The position numbers and the translations under genes were made by a program. The notes below the pieces were generated by a model that had not been told where the DNA came from, ran no database searches, and worked only from the letters and a program-made list of their open reading frames with translations. From Paracoccaceae bacterium (GTDB taxonomy: Bacteria; Pseudomonadota; Alphaproteobacteria; Rhodobacterales; Rhodobacteraceae), in assembly GCA_020832655.1 (NCBI GenBank), contig JAFIEF010000023.1:1-45327 (forward strand): DNA of 45,327 bases. The letters run 5' to 3'. Shown here piece after piece: positions 38,139-45,327 of this stretch; positions within the stretch are counted from its first letter, which is position 1; each line of letters starts with the position of its first letter.

Positions 38139-38569
38139 CTTGGGGCACTCCGGGTTGGGTCGGTCTCGGACTCGCATCGGGTGCAGTGGCCATGCACCTC
38201 GATCACGGGCCGGTTGGGGTGGAAACCGCTGCGGGTCACCGCATCGGTCACGGCTTGAATGACGCCCGCTTCAGCCACTTGTTCCACCGCGCCGCAACTG
38301 TCGCAGATGGCAAGAACGCTCGGTTCTGCTGGCAGCTTGGGCGGGCGGGCGATCCAGGCGTTGAGGGTGGCAACGCGCTGCACAAGGCCTGCCTTTTCGA
38401 GCTTGGTGAGTGATCGGTAGATCGCGGTCGGCGCGATGCGAGGTTCTGCCGCGCGTCTGGCATCAAGCAGGTCATAGGCCGAAAGCGGGCGTGACGCTGC
38501 GCAAAGGCAGGCGTGGAGTGCCATATCACGGGCATTGAGCAGATTGGCTGCCATCGCATCGCACCTCAT
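38135..38569 (-). CDS. zur: Fur-family zinc uptake regulator Zur
   Basis: A 144-residue winged-helix repressor. The DNA-binding part includes the recognition-helix segment APTAIYRSLTKLEKAGLV. Two CxxC pairs form the structural zinc site: CDSCG and HCTRC. The mix of CDSCG with EVHGHC is typical of Zur, not Fur. With zinc bound it should repress genes with a Zur box; the palindrome at 38572-38590 is just three bases from its ATG, so autoregulation is likely. AATGAGG acts as ribosome-binding site. cobW and the WD40 gene follow in the same unit. Confidence 0.88.
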   Translation of the reverse strand: MRCDAMAANLLNARDMALHACLCAASRPLSAYDLLDARRAAEPRIAPTAIYRSLTKLEKAGLVQRVATLNAWIARPPKLPAEPSVLAICDSCGAVEQVAEAGVIQAVTDAVTRSGFHPNRPVIEVHGHCTRCESETDPTRSAPR

Positions 38570-38571
38570 TT

Positions 38572-38590
38572 GATGTTACTCTATAACATC
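38572..38590. promoter_or_regulatory. Zur box in front of zur-cobW-WD40
   Basis: GATGTTACTCTATAACATC: perfect 7-base arms GATGTTA and TAACATC with a 5-base centre. It agrees well with the AT-rich palindromes bound by Zur in proteobacteria. Its place over the zur translation start region would block transcription when zinc is plentiful. Confidence 0.8.
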
Positions 38591-38629
38591 TTCGGGTGTG
38601 GGTTGTCCAAGTCCGAATAGCGCATGGTG

Positions 38630-39721
38630 TCATTGCGTTCGCGACCGCCGCCGCAAAAGCCAGATGAAGAAGATGCCGCCGATCAGCCCGGTCACGATGC
38701 CGATGGGCATGTCCTCTGGGCGCATGATGGTGCGGGCGATGATATCGGCCCAGACCAGGAACACCGCGCCCGCCAACATCGACGCAGGCAGAACGCGGGC
38801 ATTGTCGCCCCCCACCACCAGCCGCACGATATGCGGGATCATCAGGCCCACAAAGCCGATCACCCCCGAAAACGCGACCATGACCCCGGTGACAAGGGCC
38901 GCGACCACGAAGGCCGTCAGGCGAAAGCGCGCGACGGGAATGCCGAGCGTGGCCGCCGTCTCGTCCCCGATGGTCATGGCGTTAAGCGATCCGGCAACCA
39001 CGCGAAACCACAGCGCGGCCCCCGCCAGCACCAGCGCGGGCCAGACCAGATGCGCCCATTGCGCCAGACCAAGCCCGCCCAGCATCCAGAACACGACCGT
39101 ATGCGCGGCGCGCGGATCGCCCAGAAAGATCAGCACATTGGCCAGCGCCATCACGATAAACGACACCGCCACGCCGGTCAGCACCAGCCGGTCGGCACTG
39201 GTGGCCTGCGCGAAACTCGCGACCGACAGCACCAGCGCCGTTGATCCCAGCGCGCCCAGGAATGCCAGCAGCGGCACCGTGGCCAGCCCCAGAAACATGC
39301 CCGTATGCAACAGCGCCAGAATCGCGCCGAAGGCCGCACCCGATGAGATGCCCAGGAGATGCGGATCGGCCAACGGATTGCGCGTGACCGATTGCAGCAC
39401 CGCCCCCACCAGCGCCAGACCTGCCCCCACCAACGCCGCCAGCAGCGCGCGCGGCAGGCGGATATCCCAGACAATCGCCGCGCGGCCCGCTGACCAGTCG
39501 GGTGTGACCAGACCGGGCGCGACCCGGTTTGCGATCACGCCCCAGACTGTGCCCAGCGGGATGGACACGGCCCCGATGCTGACAGCGGCAGAGATGGACA
39601 GTGCCAGCGCCACCAATCCCAGCCCCCACAGCCCCTGCCGGATCGGGCGCGCCAGCGCAGGCAATCTGGCCTGCGTGGCCAGAACCGGCGCGGCAGTTTC
39701 AGGGCTGGGGGTGGTGCGCAT
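38630..39721 (-). CDS. FecCD-family ABC transporter permease
   Basis: A 363-residue inner-membrane permease with about ten helices of the FecCD/BtuC family, which moves iron-chelates, haem, cobalamin or metallophores. Conserved parts are RLPRALLAALVGAGLA and the ATPase-coupling GFVGLMIPHIVRLV. It is the last of four genes (DUF1636, ATPase, binding protein, permease) and ends 60 bases before zur. Clustering with zur suggests a metal, perhaps zinc bound to a chelator, but the family alone would point to iron or cobalamin. Confidence 0.92.
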   Translation of the reverse strand: MRTTPSPETAAPVLATQARLPALARPIRQGLWGLGLVALALSISAAVSIGAVSIPLGTVWGVIANRVAPGLVTPDWSAGRAAIVWDIRLPRALLAALVGAGLALVGAVLQSVTRNPLADPHLLGISSGAAFGAILALLHTGMFLGLATVPLLAFLGALGSTALVLSVASFAQATSADRLVLTGVAVSFIVMALANVLIFLGDPRAAHTVVFWMLGGLGLAQWAHLVWPALVLAGAALWFRVVAGSLNAMTIGDETAATLGIPVARFRLTAFVVAALVTGVMVAFSGVIGFVGLMIPHIVRLVVGGDNARVLPASMLAGAVFLVWADIIARTIMRPEDMPIGIVTGLIGGIFFIWLLRRRSRTQ

Positions 39722-39724
39722 GGG

Positions 39725-40660
39725 TTACTCGCCGTGAAACGCGTCGGCCAGCGCGCGGATGGCGCGGATATTGCGCGGCCCCGGTGTGGCCTCGACATAT
39801 TCCAGCACCACGAAGCGGTCATTGACGACCGCATCCATGCCCGCGAAAGCCGGGTTTGATTTCATGAAATCGATCTTCTGCTCGGCAGTGACTTCGCCAT
39901 AGTTCACGATGACAACCACTTCGGGGTTGCGCTCGACCACAGGCTCCCACGCCACGCGGGTCCAGCTTGACTCGACATCATCCATGATGTTGCGCCCGCC
40001 TGCTGCCTTGATCATCGCTGTGGGCATGGCGTAGCGCCCGGCGGTGAAGGGCGTATCCTCGCCACTGTCATAGACGAAGACGCGCAGCGGATCGCCCTTG
40101 GGGATGGTCGCGGCAATCTCGGCCAGTTCGGCTTGCCAGCCGGTGATCAATTCTTCCGCGCGGTCATCCACGCCAAAGATTGTGCCCAGATTGCGGATAT
40201 CGTTATACATATCATCAATCGCGACCCCATCGCGGGCCATGATATGTATACAGCTTTCGGTCAACTCATAGACGGCGATCCCGAAGGGGGCGAGCGTGTC
40301 AGGCGTCACTTCACCACCCACGCGCATCCCGTAGTTCCAGCCCGCGAACCAGAAATCCAAGTCCGCACCGATCAGCACCTCGCGCGAGGGGTAGCGTTCC
40401 GACAGTTCGGGCAGTTCCGCCACGCCCGCGCTGATCTCGGGATCCAGCGTTTTCCAGCCCGAAATGCCGGAATAGCCAACCATGCGGTCTGTCACTCCCA
40501 GCACCAACATCATTTCAGTCAGGTTGACGTCGTTTGATGCGGCACGGCTGGGCGGGGCGTCAAAGGTCAGCTCGCGGTCGCAGCTTTGGACTGTAACAGG
40601 ATGGGCAAAAGCTGGCACGGCAAGCGTCGTGGTCAGGATGGCGAGGGGTAGGACTTTCAT
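39725..40660 (-). CDS. ABC transporter periplasmic binding protein (TroA/BtuF type)
   Basis: A 311-residue protein with a cleavable signal peptide (cut near VPAFA|HPVTV). The rest is a class III (helical-backbone) binding protein of the FecB/BtuF kind. It delivers its ligand to the FecCD permease. No His-rich loop as in ZnuA is present, so a free zinc ion is an unlikely ligand; a chelate or corrinoid is more likely. It overlaps the ATPase gene by four bases. A 12-bp inverted repeat lies within its coding sequence at 40204-40250. Confidence 0.88.
   Translation of the reverse strand: MKVLPLAILTTTLAVPAFAHPVTVQSCDRELTFDAPPSRAASNDVNLTEMMLVLGVTDRMVGYSGISGWKTLDPEISAGVAELPELSERYPSREVLIGADLDFWFAGWNYGMRVGGEVTPDTLAPFGIAVYELTESCIHIMARDGVAIDDMYNDIRNLGTIFGVDDRAEELITGWQAELAEIAATIPKGDPLRVFVYDSGEDTPFTAGRYAMPTAMIKAAGGRNIMDDVESSWTRVAWEPVVERNPEVVVIVNYGEVTAEQKIDFMKSNPAFAGMDAVVNDRFVVLEYVEATPGPRNIRAIRALADAFHGE
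40204..40250. repeat. 12-bp inverted repeat inside the binding-protein gene
   Basis: TATACATATCAT (40204-40215) and ATGATATGTATA (40239-40250) are perfect complements, 23 bases apart, and unusually AT-rich for this genome. They lie well inside a coding region. Chance, an mRNA hairpin or an internal regulator site are all possible. Confidence 0.5.
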
Positions 40661-41448
40661 GCGGGTGTCTCCTGTTGCATCTCGTCGAAAAGGGAAAAAT
40701 CGAAGCGCGCGGGGCCGCGTGGATGGGCCCGCACGCCAAAAGCGCGCGCGATCAAATCGGGGGTCAGAACCTGCGCCACCGGCCCAAAGGCCAGCGCGCG
40801 CCCGCCTTGTAACACCAACAGATCATCGGCAAAGCCCTGCACCAGGTTCAGGTCATGCAGCGACGCCACAACAGTGGCGCCAAGCCCGCGCACCAGCCGC
40901 AACACTTCAAGCTGATGGCGAATATCCAGATGGTTGGTCGGCTCGTCCAGCACGATCAGCCCCGGTTCCTGCGCCAGGGCGCGCGCGACCATGACGCGCT
41001 GACGCTCGCCGCCCGACAAGGTGCCAAAGGGGCGTTGCGCGAAATCCAGCAGCGACAGGCGGGCCAGCGCATGCTCGACCACATGCGCATCGCGCGCCGA
41101 CGGGCCGCTTAGCGCGCGGCGATGTGGCGCGCGACCTAATGCCACGATTTCCGACACGGTCAGGGCAAAATCGGTGGGTTGCTCCTGCAACACCGCCGCC
41201 ACGCGCTGCGCGACACGGCGCGCGGGCATGGCGTGAATATCCTGCCCATCCAGCAGCACGCGGCCTGTTTGCGGGCGGTTGTAGCGGTAGATCAGCCGCA
41301 AAAGCGTCGATTTGCCTGCGCCGTTGGCCCCCAGCACGCCCAGAACCCGACCTGCGCCAAGCTGCAGGCTGACGGGATGCAGGATGCCATCGCCCCAGGA
41401 CACATGCTCAAGTGCCAGATCGGCCGGGGTGCCGGGCGGGCAGCTCAT
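40657..41448 (-). CDS. ABC transporter ATPase (FepC/BtuD type)
   Basis: A 263-residue ATPase that drives the FecCD permease. Walker A GANGAGKST, signature LSGGERQRVM, Walker B LIVLDEPTNHLD and the switch histidine in SLHDLNL are all intact. It overlaps the DUF1636 gene upstream and the binding protein gene downstream by ATGA each, so the four-gene set is one translational unit. Confidence 0.94.
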   Translation of the reverse strand: MSCPPGTPADLALEHVSWGDGILHPVSLQLGAGRVLGVLGANGAGKSTLLRLIYRYNRPQTGRVLLDGQDIHAMPARRVAQRVAAVLQEQPTDFALTVSEIVALGRAPHRRALSGPSARDAHVVEHALARLSLLDFAQRPFGTLSGGERQRVMVARALAQEPGLIVLDEPTNHLDIRHQLEVLRLVRGLGATVVASLHDLNLVQGFADDLLVLQGGRALAFGPVAQVLTPDLIARAFGVRAHPRGPARFDFSLFDEMQQETPA

Positions 41449-41876
41449 GCCTGCACCTCACGCACCACGCCCAGATCACTGACCAGATCGGAGGCCGTTC
41501 CAAGCGGCGGGAGCCGTCCGAGGATTGTGGCGCGCAGGGGTTCGGGCCGGGCATCGCGGGTCAGAAACCCCTCGGGTGCTTTGCTGTAGAGCGGGATCAG
41601 GTCCAGGATCGCCTGCAGATGGGCGGGGTCCGTGGGATCAAGATCGCCGAACATGTAGGTGAATGCGCCGGGGGCTGTCAGCGACACGATGCAGGACCGC
41701 TTGCACTGGCTCATGCAGCGAACACCGCGCAGGCTCGCGTCGCAGCCCTGCCGGGCGACCAGACTGCACAGCGCCCCAGCCAGCCGGGCACCGCCCCGGA
41801 CATCGCCGTGATCGCCCTCGCGGCCATCGCGACAGGTCAGACAGATCGAAAGGGTGGGCGCGGGCAAGGTCTGCAT
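41445..41876 (-). CDS. DUF1636 cysteine-rich metal protein
   Basis: A 143-residue cytosolic protein with a thioredoxin-like ferredoxin layout. The four cysteines in CLTCRDG and RCMSQCKRSC could hold an Fe-S cluster or zinc. DUF1636 genes are often beside cobW-type GTPases and cobalt or cobalamin genes, but their function is unknown. Here it shares a base with the thrS stop and overlaps the ATPase gene, so it is made with both. A role in metal sensing or handling for the transporter is an inference. Confidence 0.82.
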   Translation of the reverse strand: MQTLPAPTLSICLTCRDGREGDHGDVRGGARLAGALCSLVARQGCDASLRGVRCMSQCKRSCIVSLTAPGAFTYMFGDLDPTDPAHLQAILDLIPLYSKAPEGFLTRDARPEPLRATILGRLPPLGTASDLVSDLGVVREVQA

Positions 41877-43795
41877 CAGGCCCCCTGCGGCGGTTGGGCA
41901 TCATGCAGCAGAAGCGAGATGGCCTCGGACAGGGGCAGTGTCTGCGTCTGCGTCGCGCCGTGGCGGCGGATGGTGACGGTCTGGTCGTCCGCCTCGCGCG
42001 CGCCGAGGGCGATCTGGACCGGCACTTTCGCAAGCGCGTGTTCGCGGACCTTATAGCCGATCTTCTCGTTGCGCAGATCGGTCTCGATGCGCAGCCCGGC
42101 TGCGCGCAGGGCGTCAGTCACGTCCGCCGCATAGCTGTCAGCCGCACCAGTGATGGTGGCCACCACCACCTGCACAGGCGCGAGCCACAGCGGCAAGTGG
42201 CCGGCATGGTGCTCGATCAATATACCGGTGAAGCGCTCAAGCGAGCCGAACAGCGCGCGGTGCAGCATCACGGGGGGTAGCTTCTCGCCCGAGGGCGCGA
42301 CGTAAGCGCTGCCAAAGCGTTCGGGCAGATTGAAGTCCACCTGCAACGTGCCGCACTGCCAGTCGCGCCCGATGGCATCGCGCAGGACATATTCCAGCTT
42401 TGGCCCGTAAAAGGCCCCTTCGCCCTCAAAAATCGTATAGGCATGGCCTGCAGTATCAAGCGCCGTGCGAAGTGCGTCTTCAGACCGGTCCCAGCTGTCG
42501 TCGCTGCCGATGCGGTTTTCAGGGCGGGTGGACAGTTTGATACGCACATCGGTGAAGCCGAAATCGCGGTATATCGACAGTACCAGATCGTTGACCTTCA
42601 GGCACTCCTCGGTCAGCTGCTCAGGTGTGCAGTAGATATGCGCGTCGTCCTGGGTGAAGCTGCGCACGCGCAGGAGACCGTGCAGGGCGCCGGATGGCTC
42701 GTAGCGATGCACCTTGCCGAATTCGGCCAGTTTCAGCGGCAGGTCACGATAGCTTTTCGTGCCCTGGCCATAGATCAGCATATGACCGGGGCAGTTCATC
42801 GGTTTCAGCGCGTAATCGCGATCATCCTCGGTCTTGGCCAGAAACATGTTGGCGCGGTAGTTCTGCCAATGCCCCGAGGTTTCCCACAGCGCGCGGTCCA
42901 TGATGTCGGGCGAATTGACCTCGACATATCCCGCCGCCTCCTGCCGCGCGCGCATATAGCCGATCAGGGTCTGGAACAGCCGCCAGCCGCGCGGGTGCCA
43001 GAACACCGACCCCGGCGCGACCTCCTCGAAATGAAACAGGTCCATTTCGCGACCCAAGCGACGATGGTCGCGCTTTTCGGCTTCTGCCAGCATGGTCAGA
43101 TGGGCATCGAGCGCGGGCTTGTCTGCGAAAGCCACGCCATAGATGCGGCTGAGCATCGGGTTCTTCGCATCGCCGCGCCAATAGGCGCCCGCCACGCGCG
43201 TCAACTTGAAGGCCACCCCCGCATCGCCCGTGTGGCGCATATGCGGGCCGCGGCACAGGTCCAGCCAGTCGCCCTGGCGGTAGATGGTGATCGGGGCATC
43301 GTCGGGAAGTGCCTCGATCAATGCGCATTTGTAGGGCTCTTGCGCTGCCTTGAAATGCGCCAGTGCCTGCGCGCGCGGCCAGACTTCGCGCGTGAAGGGG
43401 GTGCGCGCGGTGATGATCTCGCGCATCTTCGCCTCGATCACCGGCAAATCATCGGGGGTAAAGGGGGTTTCGCGGTCGAAATCATAGTAGAAGCCGTGCT
43501 CGATGGCCGGACCGATGGCGGTGCGGGTGCCGGGCCAGAGGGTCTGCACGGCCTCGGCCAGAACATGGGCAAGGTCGTGACGGATCAGCTCCAGCGCACG
43601 GGGATCGTCGCGCGACAAGAGTTCGACCGCAGCGCCATCGGGCAAGGGGGCCGAAAGATCGGCAAGCTTGCCATCCACGAGCGCTGCCACAGTGCGTTTG
43701 GCCAGGCTGGGGCTGATGCTGGCGGCCAGATCGGCGGCGGTGCTGGCAGGTGTCAGGGCGCGGGTGGCCCCGTCGGGCAGGCGGATATGGATCAT
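41876..43795 (-). CDS. thrS: threonyl-tRNA synthetase
   Basis: A 639-residue class II synthetase with the full domain set: TGS, editing domain (HxxxH at His73/His77 and Cys181), catalytic core and anticodon-binding domain. The zinc ligands that select threonine are kept: Cys335 in PMNCPGHM, His386 in TQDDAHIYC and His512 in MLHRALFGS. So it is a normal zinc-dependent, editing-competent enzyme. Its place in an array with zur and a COG0523 GTPase suggests it may be the zinc-stress copy; whether a second thrS exists cannot be seen here. It overlaps its neighbours by four bases and one base. Confidence 0.95.
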   Translation of the reverse strand: MIHIRLPDGATRALTPASTAADLAASISPSLAKRTVAALVDGKLADLSAPLPDGAAVELLSRDDPRALELIRHDLAHVLAEAVQTLWPGTRTAIGPAIEHGFYYDFDRETPFTPDDLPVIEAKMREIITARTPFTREVWPRAQALAHFKAAQEPYKCALIEALPDDAPITIYRQGDWLDLCRGPHMRHTGDAGVAFKLTRVAGAYWRGDAKNPMLSRIYGVAFADKPALDAHLTMLAEAEKRDHRRLGREMDLFHFEEVAPGSVFWHPRGWRLFQTLIGYMRARQEAAGYVEVNSPDIMDRALWETSGHWQNYRANMFLAKTEDDRDYALKPMNCPGHMLIYGQGTKSYRDLPLKLAEFGKVHRYEPSGALHGLLRVRSFTQDDAHIYCTPEQLTEECLKVNDLVLSIYRDFGFTDVRIKLSTRPENRIGSDDSWDRSEDALRTALDTAGHAYTIFEGEGAFYGPKLEYVLRDAIGRDWQCGTLQVDFNLPERFGSAYVAPSGEKLPPVMLHRALFGSLERFTGILIEHHAGHLPLWLAPVQVVVATITGAADSYAADVTDALRAAGLRIETDLRNEKIGYKVREHALAKVPVQIALGAREADDQTVTIRRHGATQTQTLPLSEAISLLLHDAQPPQGA

Positions 43796-45237
43796 GGGTC
43801 GGTCGCTCTAGGGTGGACAGGGGGCACAGGGTCGTAGCCCGACCCGCCCCAAGGGTTGCAACGGGCCAGACGGTGCAGCGTCAGCCACAGCCCGCGCAGG
43901 GGGCCGTGGGTTTCCAGCGCCTCGATGGCATAGCCCGAACAACTGGGCTGAAACCGGCAGGAATGACCCAGCCAGGGCGACAGGATCAGGCGATATCCCC
44001 GGATCGGCAGGATCAGGAGCCAGATCAGCGCGTCGATCCGGACTGCTTCGACGGTCCCGGGCTGCGCCCAGACCTGCGGATCCTGCTGCAACAGACCAAG
44101 GAACGCCCCCGCCTGCCGCAATGCCGCGGCAAGCTCTGCCCGCCGCGCGGGATCGGAGCTGCCATGCACTTGCCCTGCCAGCGCGTGCAGGGCGGCCAGC
44201 GCAGCAGGGGTGTTAAGGTCATCGTCGAGCGCGGCAAGGACGGGGGCCATATCCTCGGGGCGCGCAATAGCCTCGGGCTGATCGCGCAGCGCGCCATAGA
44301 GTCGGTCCAGCGCAGACTTGGCCGCGCGCGGTGTTTCCGGCGTCCAGTCCAGCGGTTGGCGATACTGCGCAGACAGTAGCGCATAGCGGATTGCCTCGCC
44401 CGGGCAGTCGGCCAACAGGTCGCGCACCAGGAGGACATTCCCGAGCGACTTTGACATCTTGGCCCCGGACACTGTGACATGCCCGTTATGGAGCCAGAAG
44501 CGCGCTTGCGTCCCTTGGGCGATCTCGTTTTCGTGGTGAGGAAAGCGCAGGTCGATGCCGCCGCCATGAATGTCGATCGTATCGCCCAGATGCGCGCGGA
44601 TCATGGCGGAGCATTCGATATGCCAGCCGGGCCGCCCGAACCCCCAGGGGCTGTCCCATCCGGGTTGACCGGGGGCGGAGGGTTTCCAGAGCACGAAATC
44701 GCGCGGATCACGCTTCCACGGTGCGACCTCGACCCGCGCGCCCGCCAGCATCTCGTCAGGGTTGGCGCCCGACAGCCGCCCATAGGCCGGAAAGGCGGGG
44801 ATGTGAAACAGCACATGCCCGTCGGTCGCATAGGCCCGGCCTGCGGCGATCAACCCCTCGATCATGGCAATCATCTGCGAAATGTGGTCGGTCGCGCGCG
44901 GCTCGATATCCGGTGGGGCGACGCCAAGAGCGGACAGGTCAGCGTGATAGGCCCGCGTGAAGCGATTTGCGATCACATCGCAAGCCACGCCCTCGGCGCT
45001 CGCGGTGGCGATGATCTTGTCATCCACATCGGTGATGTTGCGCGCATAGGTGACGCGCGGGAAAAGCGCGCGCAGGCGGCGCACCAGCAGGTCGAATACC
45101 ACCGCAGGCCGCGCATTGCCGATATGGGCATAGGAATAGACCGTCGGCCCGCAGACATACATCCGCACATGGCCTGCATCCTGCGGCACAAACGGCGCGA
45201 CCCTCCGTCCCATCGAATTGAACAGGTTGAGCGCCAT
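43792..45237 (-). CDS. cysS: cysteinyl-tRNA synthetase fused to YidD
   Basis: A 481-residue fusion. Residues 1-400 are class I CysRS: HIGN (38-41), KMSKS (260-264) and all four zinc ligands (Cys29, Cys209, His234, Glu238). The part from about 400 that should finish the anticodon-binding region is missing. In its place residues 405-481 form a YidD domain (membrane protein insertion efficiency factor) with [18 protein letters not shown] and [13 protein letters not shown]. The frame is unbroken. The YidD half has an amphipathic start that could bring the synthetase to the membrane. Activity of the shortened CysRS is uncertain. It overlaps thrS by four bases and the upstream gene by one. Confidence 0.93.
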   Translation of the reverse strand: MALNLFNSMGRRVAPFVPQDAGHVRMYVCGPTVYSYAHIGNARPAVVFDLLVRRLRALFPRVTYARNITDVDDKIIATASAEGVACDVIANRFTRAYHADLSALGVAPPDIEPRATDHISQMIAMIEGLIAAGRAYATDGHVLFHIPAFPAYGRLSGANPDEMLAGARVEVAPWKRDPRDFVLWKPSAPGQPGWDSPWGFGRPGWHIECSAMIRAHLGDTIDIHGGGIDLRFPHHENEIAQGTQARFWLHNGHVTVSGAKMSKSLGNVLLVRDLLADCPGEAIRYALLSAQYRQPLDWTPETPRAAKSALDRLYGALRDQPEAIARPEDMAPVLAALDDDLNTPAALAALHALAGQVHGSSDPARRAELAAALRQAGAFLGLLQQDPQVWAQPGTVEAVRIDALIWLLILPIRGYRLILSPWLGHSCRFQPSCSGYAIEALETHGPLRGLWLTLHRLARCNPWGGSGYDPVPPVHPRATDP

Positions 45238-45327
45238 CAGAACGGCTGCTCCAGCGTGTGGACGGTCATACTTGCCAGTCCTGCAGCATCTTCGGCCCCG
45301 GGCAGCTTGTGCATTTTCAGCAGTGAC
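45237..45327 (-). CDS. partial gene, C-terminus only
   Basis: The window edge cuts this gene. The last 29 codons read ...[18 protein letters not shown] and end in HTLEQPF before a TGA that overlaps the cysS ATG (TGATG). The tight coupling shows it belongs to the same operon as the cysS-yidD fusion. The fragment is too short to name a family; in this context another zinc-related enzyme or a Zur-regulated paralogue would be a reasonable guess. Confidence 0.6.
   Translation of the reverse strand, partial: SLLKMHKLPGAEDAAGLASMTVHTLEQPF

Noticed and set aside
41876-45237. ThrRS and CysRS as zinc-independent replacement enzymes
   Set aside because: All known zinc ligands are present in both (Cys335/His386/His512; Cys29/Cys209/His234/Glu238).

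Overview
The window comes from a GC-rich alphaproteobacterium, most likely a member of the order Rhodobacterales. I base this on protein style and gene neighbourhoods: hisC-tyrC coupling, a ureDABCEFG operon, glnK-amtB, a pseudoazurin, DUF1636, and Mrp and Nfu fusion proteins. Genus cannot be fixed from the sequence alone. No rRNA is present. There is one tRNA, tRNA-Ser(CGA).

Layout. (1) 1-6.2 kb: an MFS transporter broken by one in-frame TAG, an extensin-like lipoprotein, then a minus-strand run of ygfZ, an EamA exporter, hisC and tyrC. (2) 6.7-11.7 kb: a tightly packed urease operon, ureD-A-B-C-E-F-G. (3) 11.8-17.1 kb: a hotdog thioesterase, an RNase H-fold-like unknown, a GNAT acetyltransferase and clpB. 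(4) 17.1-24.0 kb: amtB-glnK with an NtrC-like site, a class A penicillin-binding protein, a pseudoazurin, a YiiX-like papain-fold protein and a DUF2059 protein. (5) 24.0-31.47 kb: a genomic island next to tRNA-Ser, described below. (6) 31.5-35.6 kb: ilvD, a NifU-domain fusion and an Mrp-DUF971 fusion, all linked to Fe-S clusters. (7) 36.1-45.3 kb: a minus-strand metal-homeostasis array that runs cysS-yidD fusion, thrS, DUF1636 protein, FecCD-type ABC transporter (ATPase, binding protein, permease), then zur, cobW-type GTPase and WD40 protein. Most junctions overlap by a few bases.

The island is the best candidate for an undescribed system. It has a tyrosine integrase preceded by three 12-bp iterons, a small RHH regulator, and a divergent three-gene operon. 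That operon encodes a helical protein of unknown function, a PD-(D/E)XK-like nuclease, and a soluble AAA+ protein with an FtsH-type M41 zinc-protease domain. A large dyad that looks like an operator lies between the regulator and the operon. An HNH endonuclease with a possible EVE-like N-terminus follows. Downstream of the operon lie two paralogous, apparently non-coding elements. Each carries two hairpins whose sequences differ between the copies while pairing is kept. A defence role is inferred from this gene content; nothing in the sequence proves it.

The second striking system is the Zur-linked array. It has a perfect 19-bp Zur-like palindrome in front of zur, a zinc-chaperone-type GTPase, and two aminoacyl-tRNA synthetases that are zinc enzymes. 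One of these, CysS, is fused to the membrane-insertion factor YidD.
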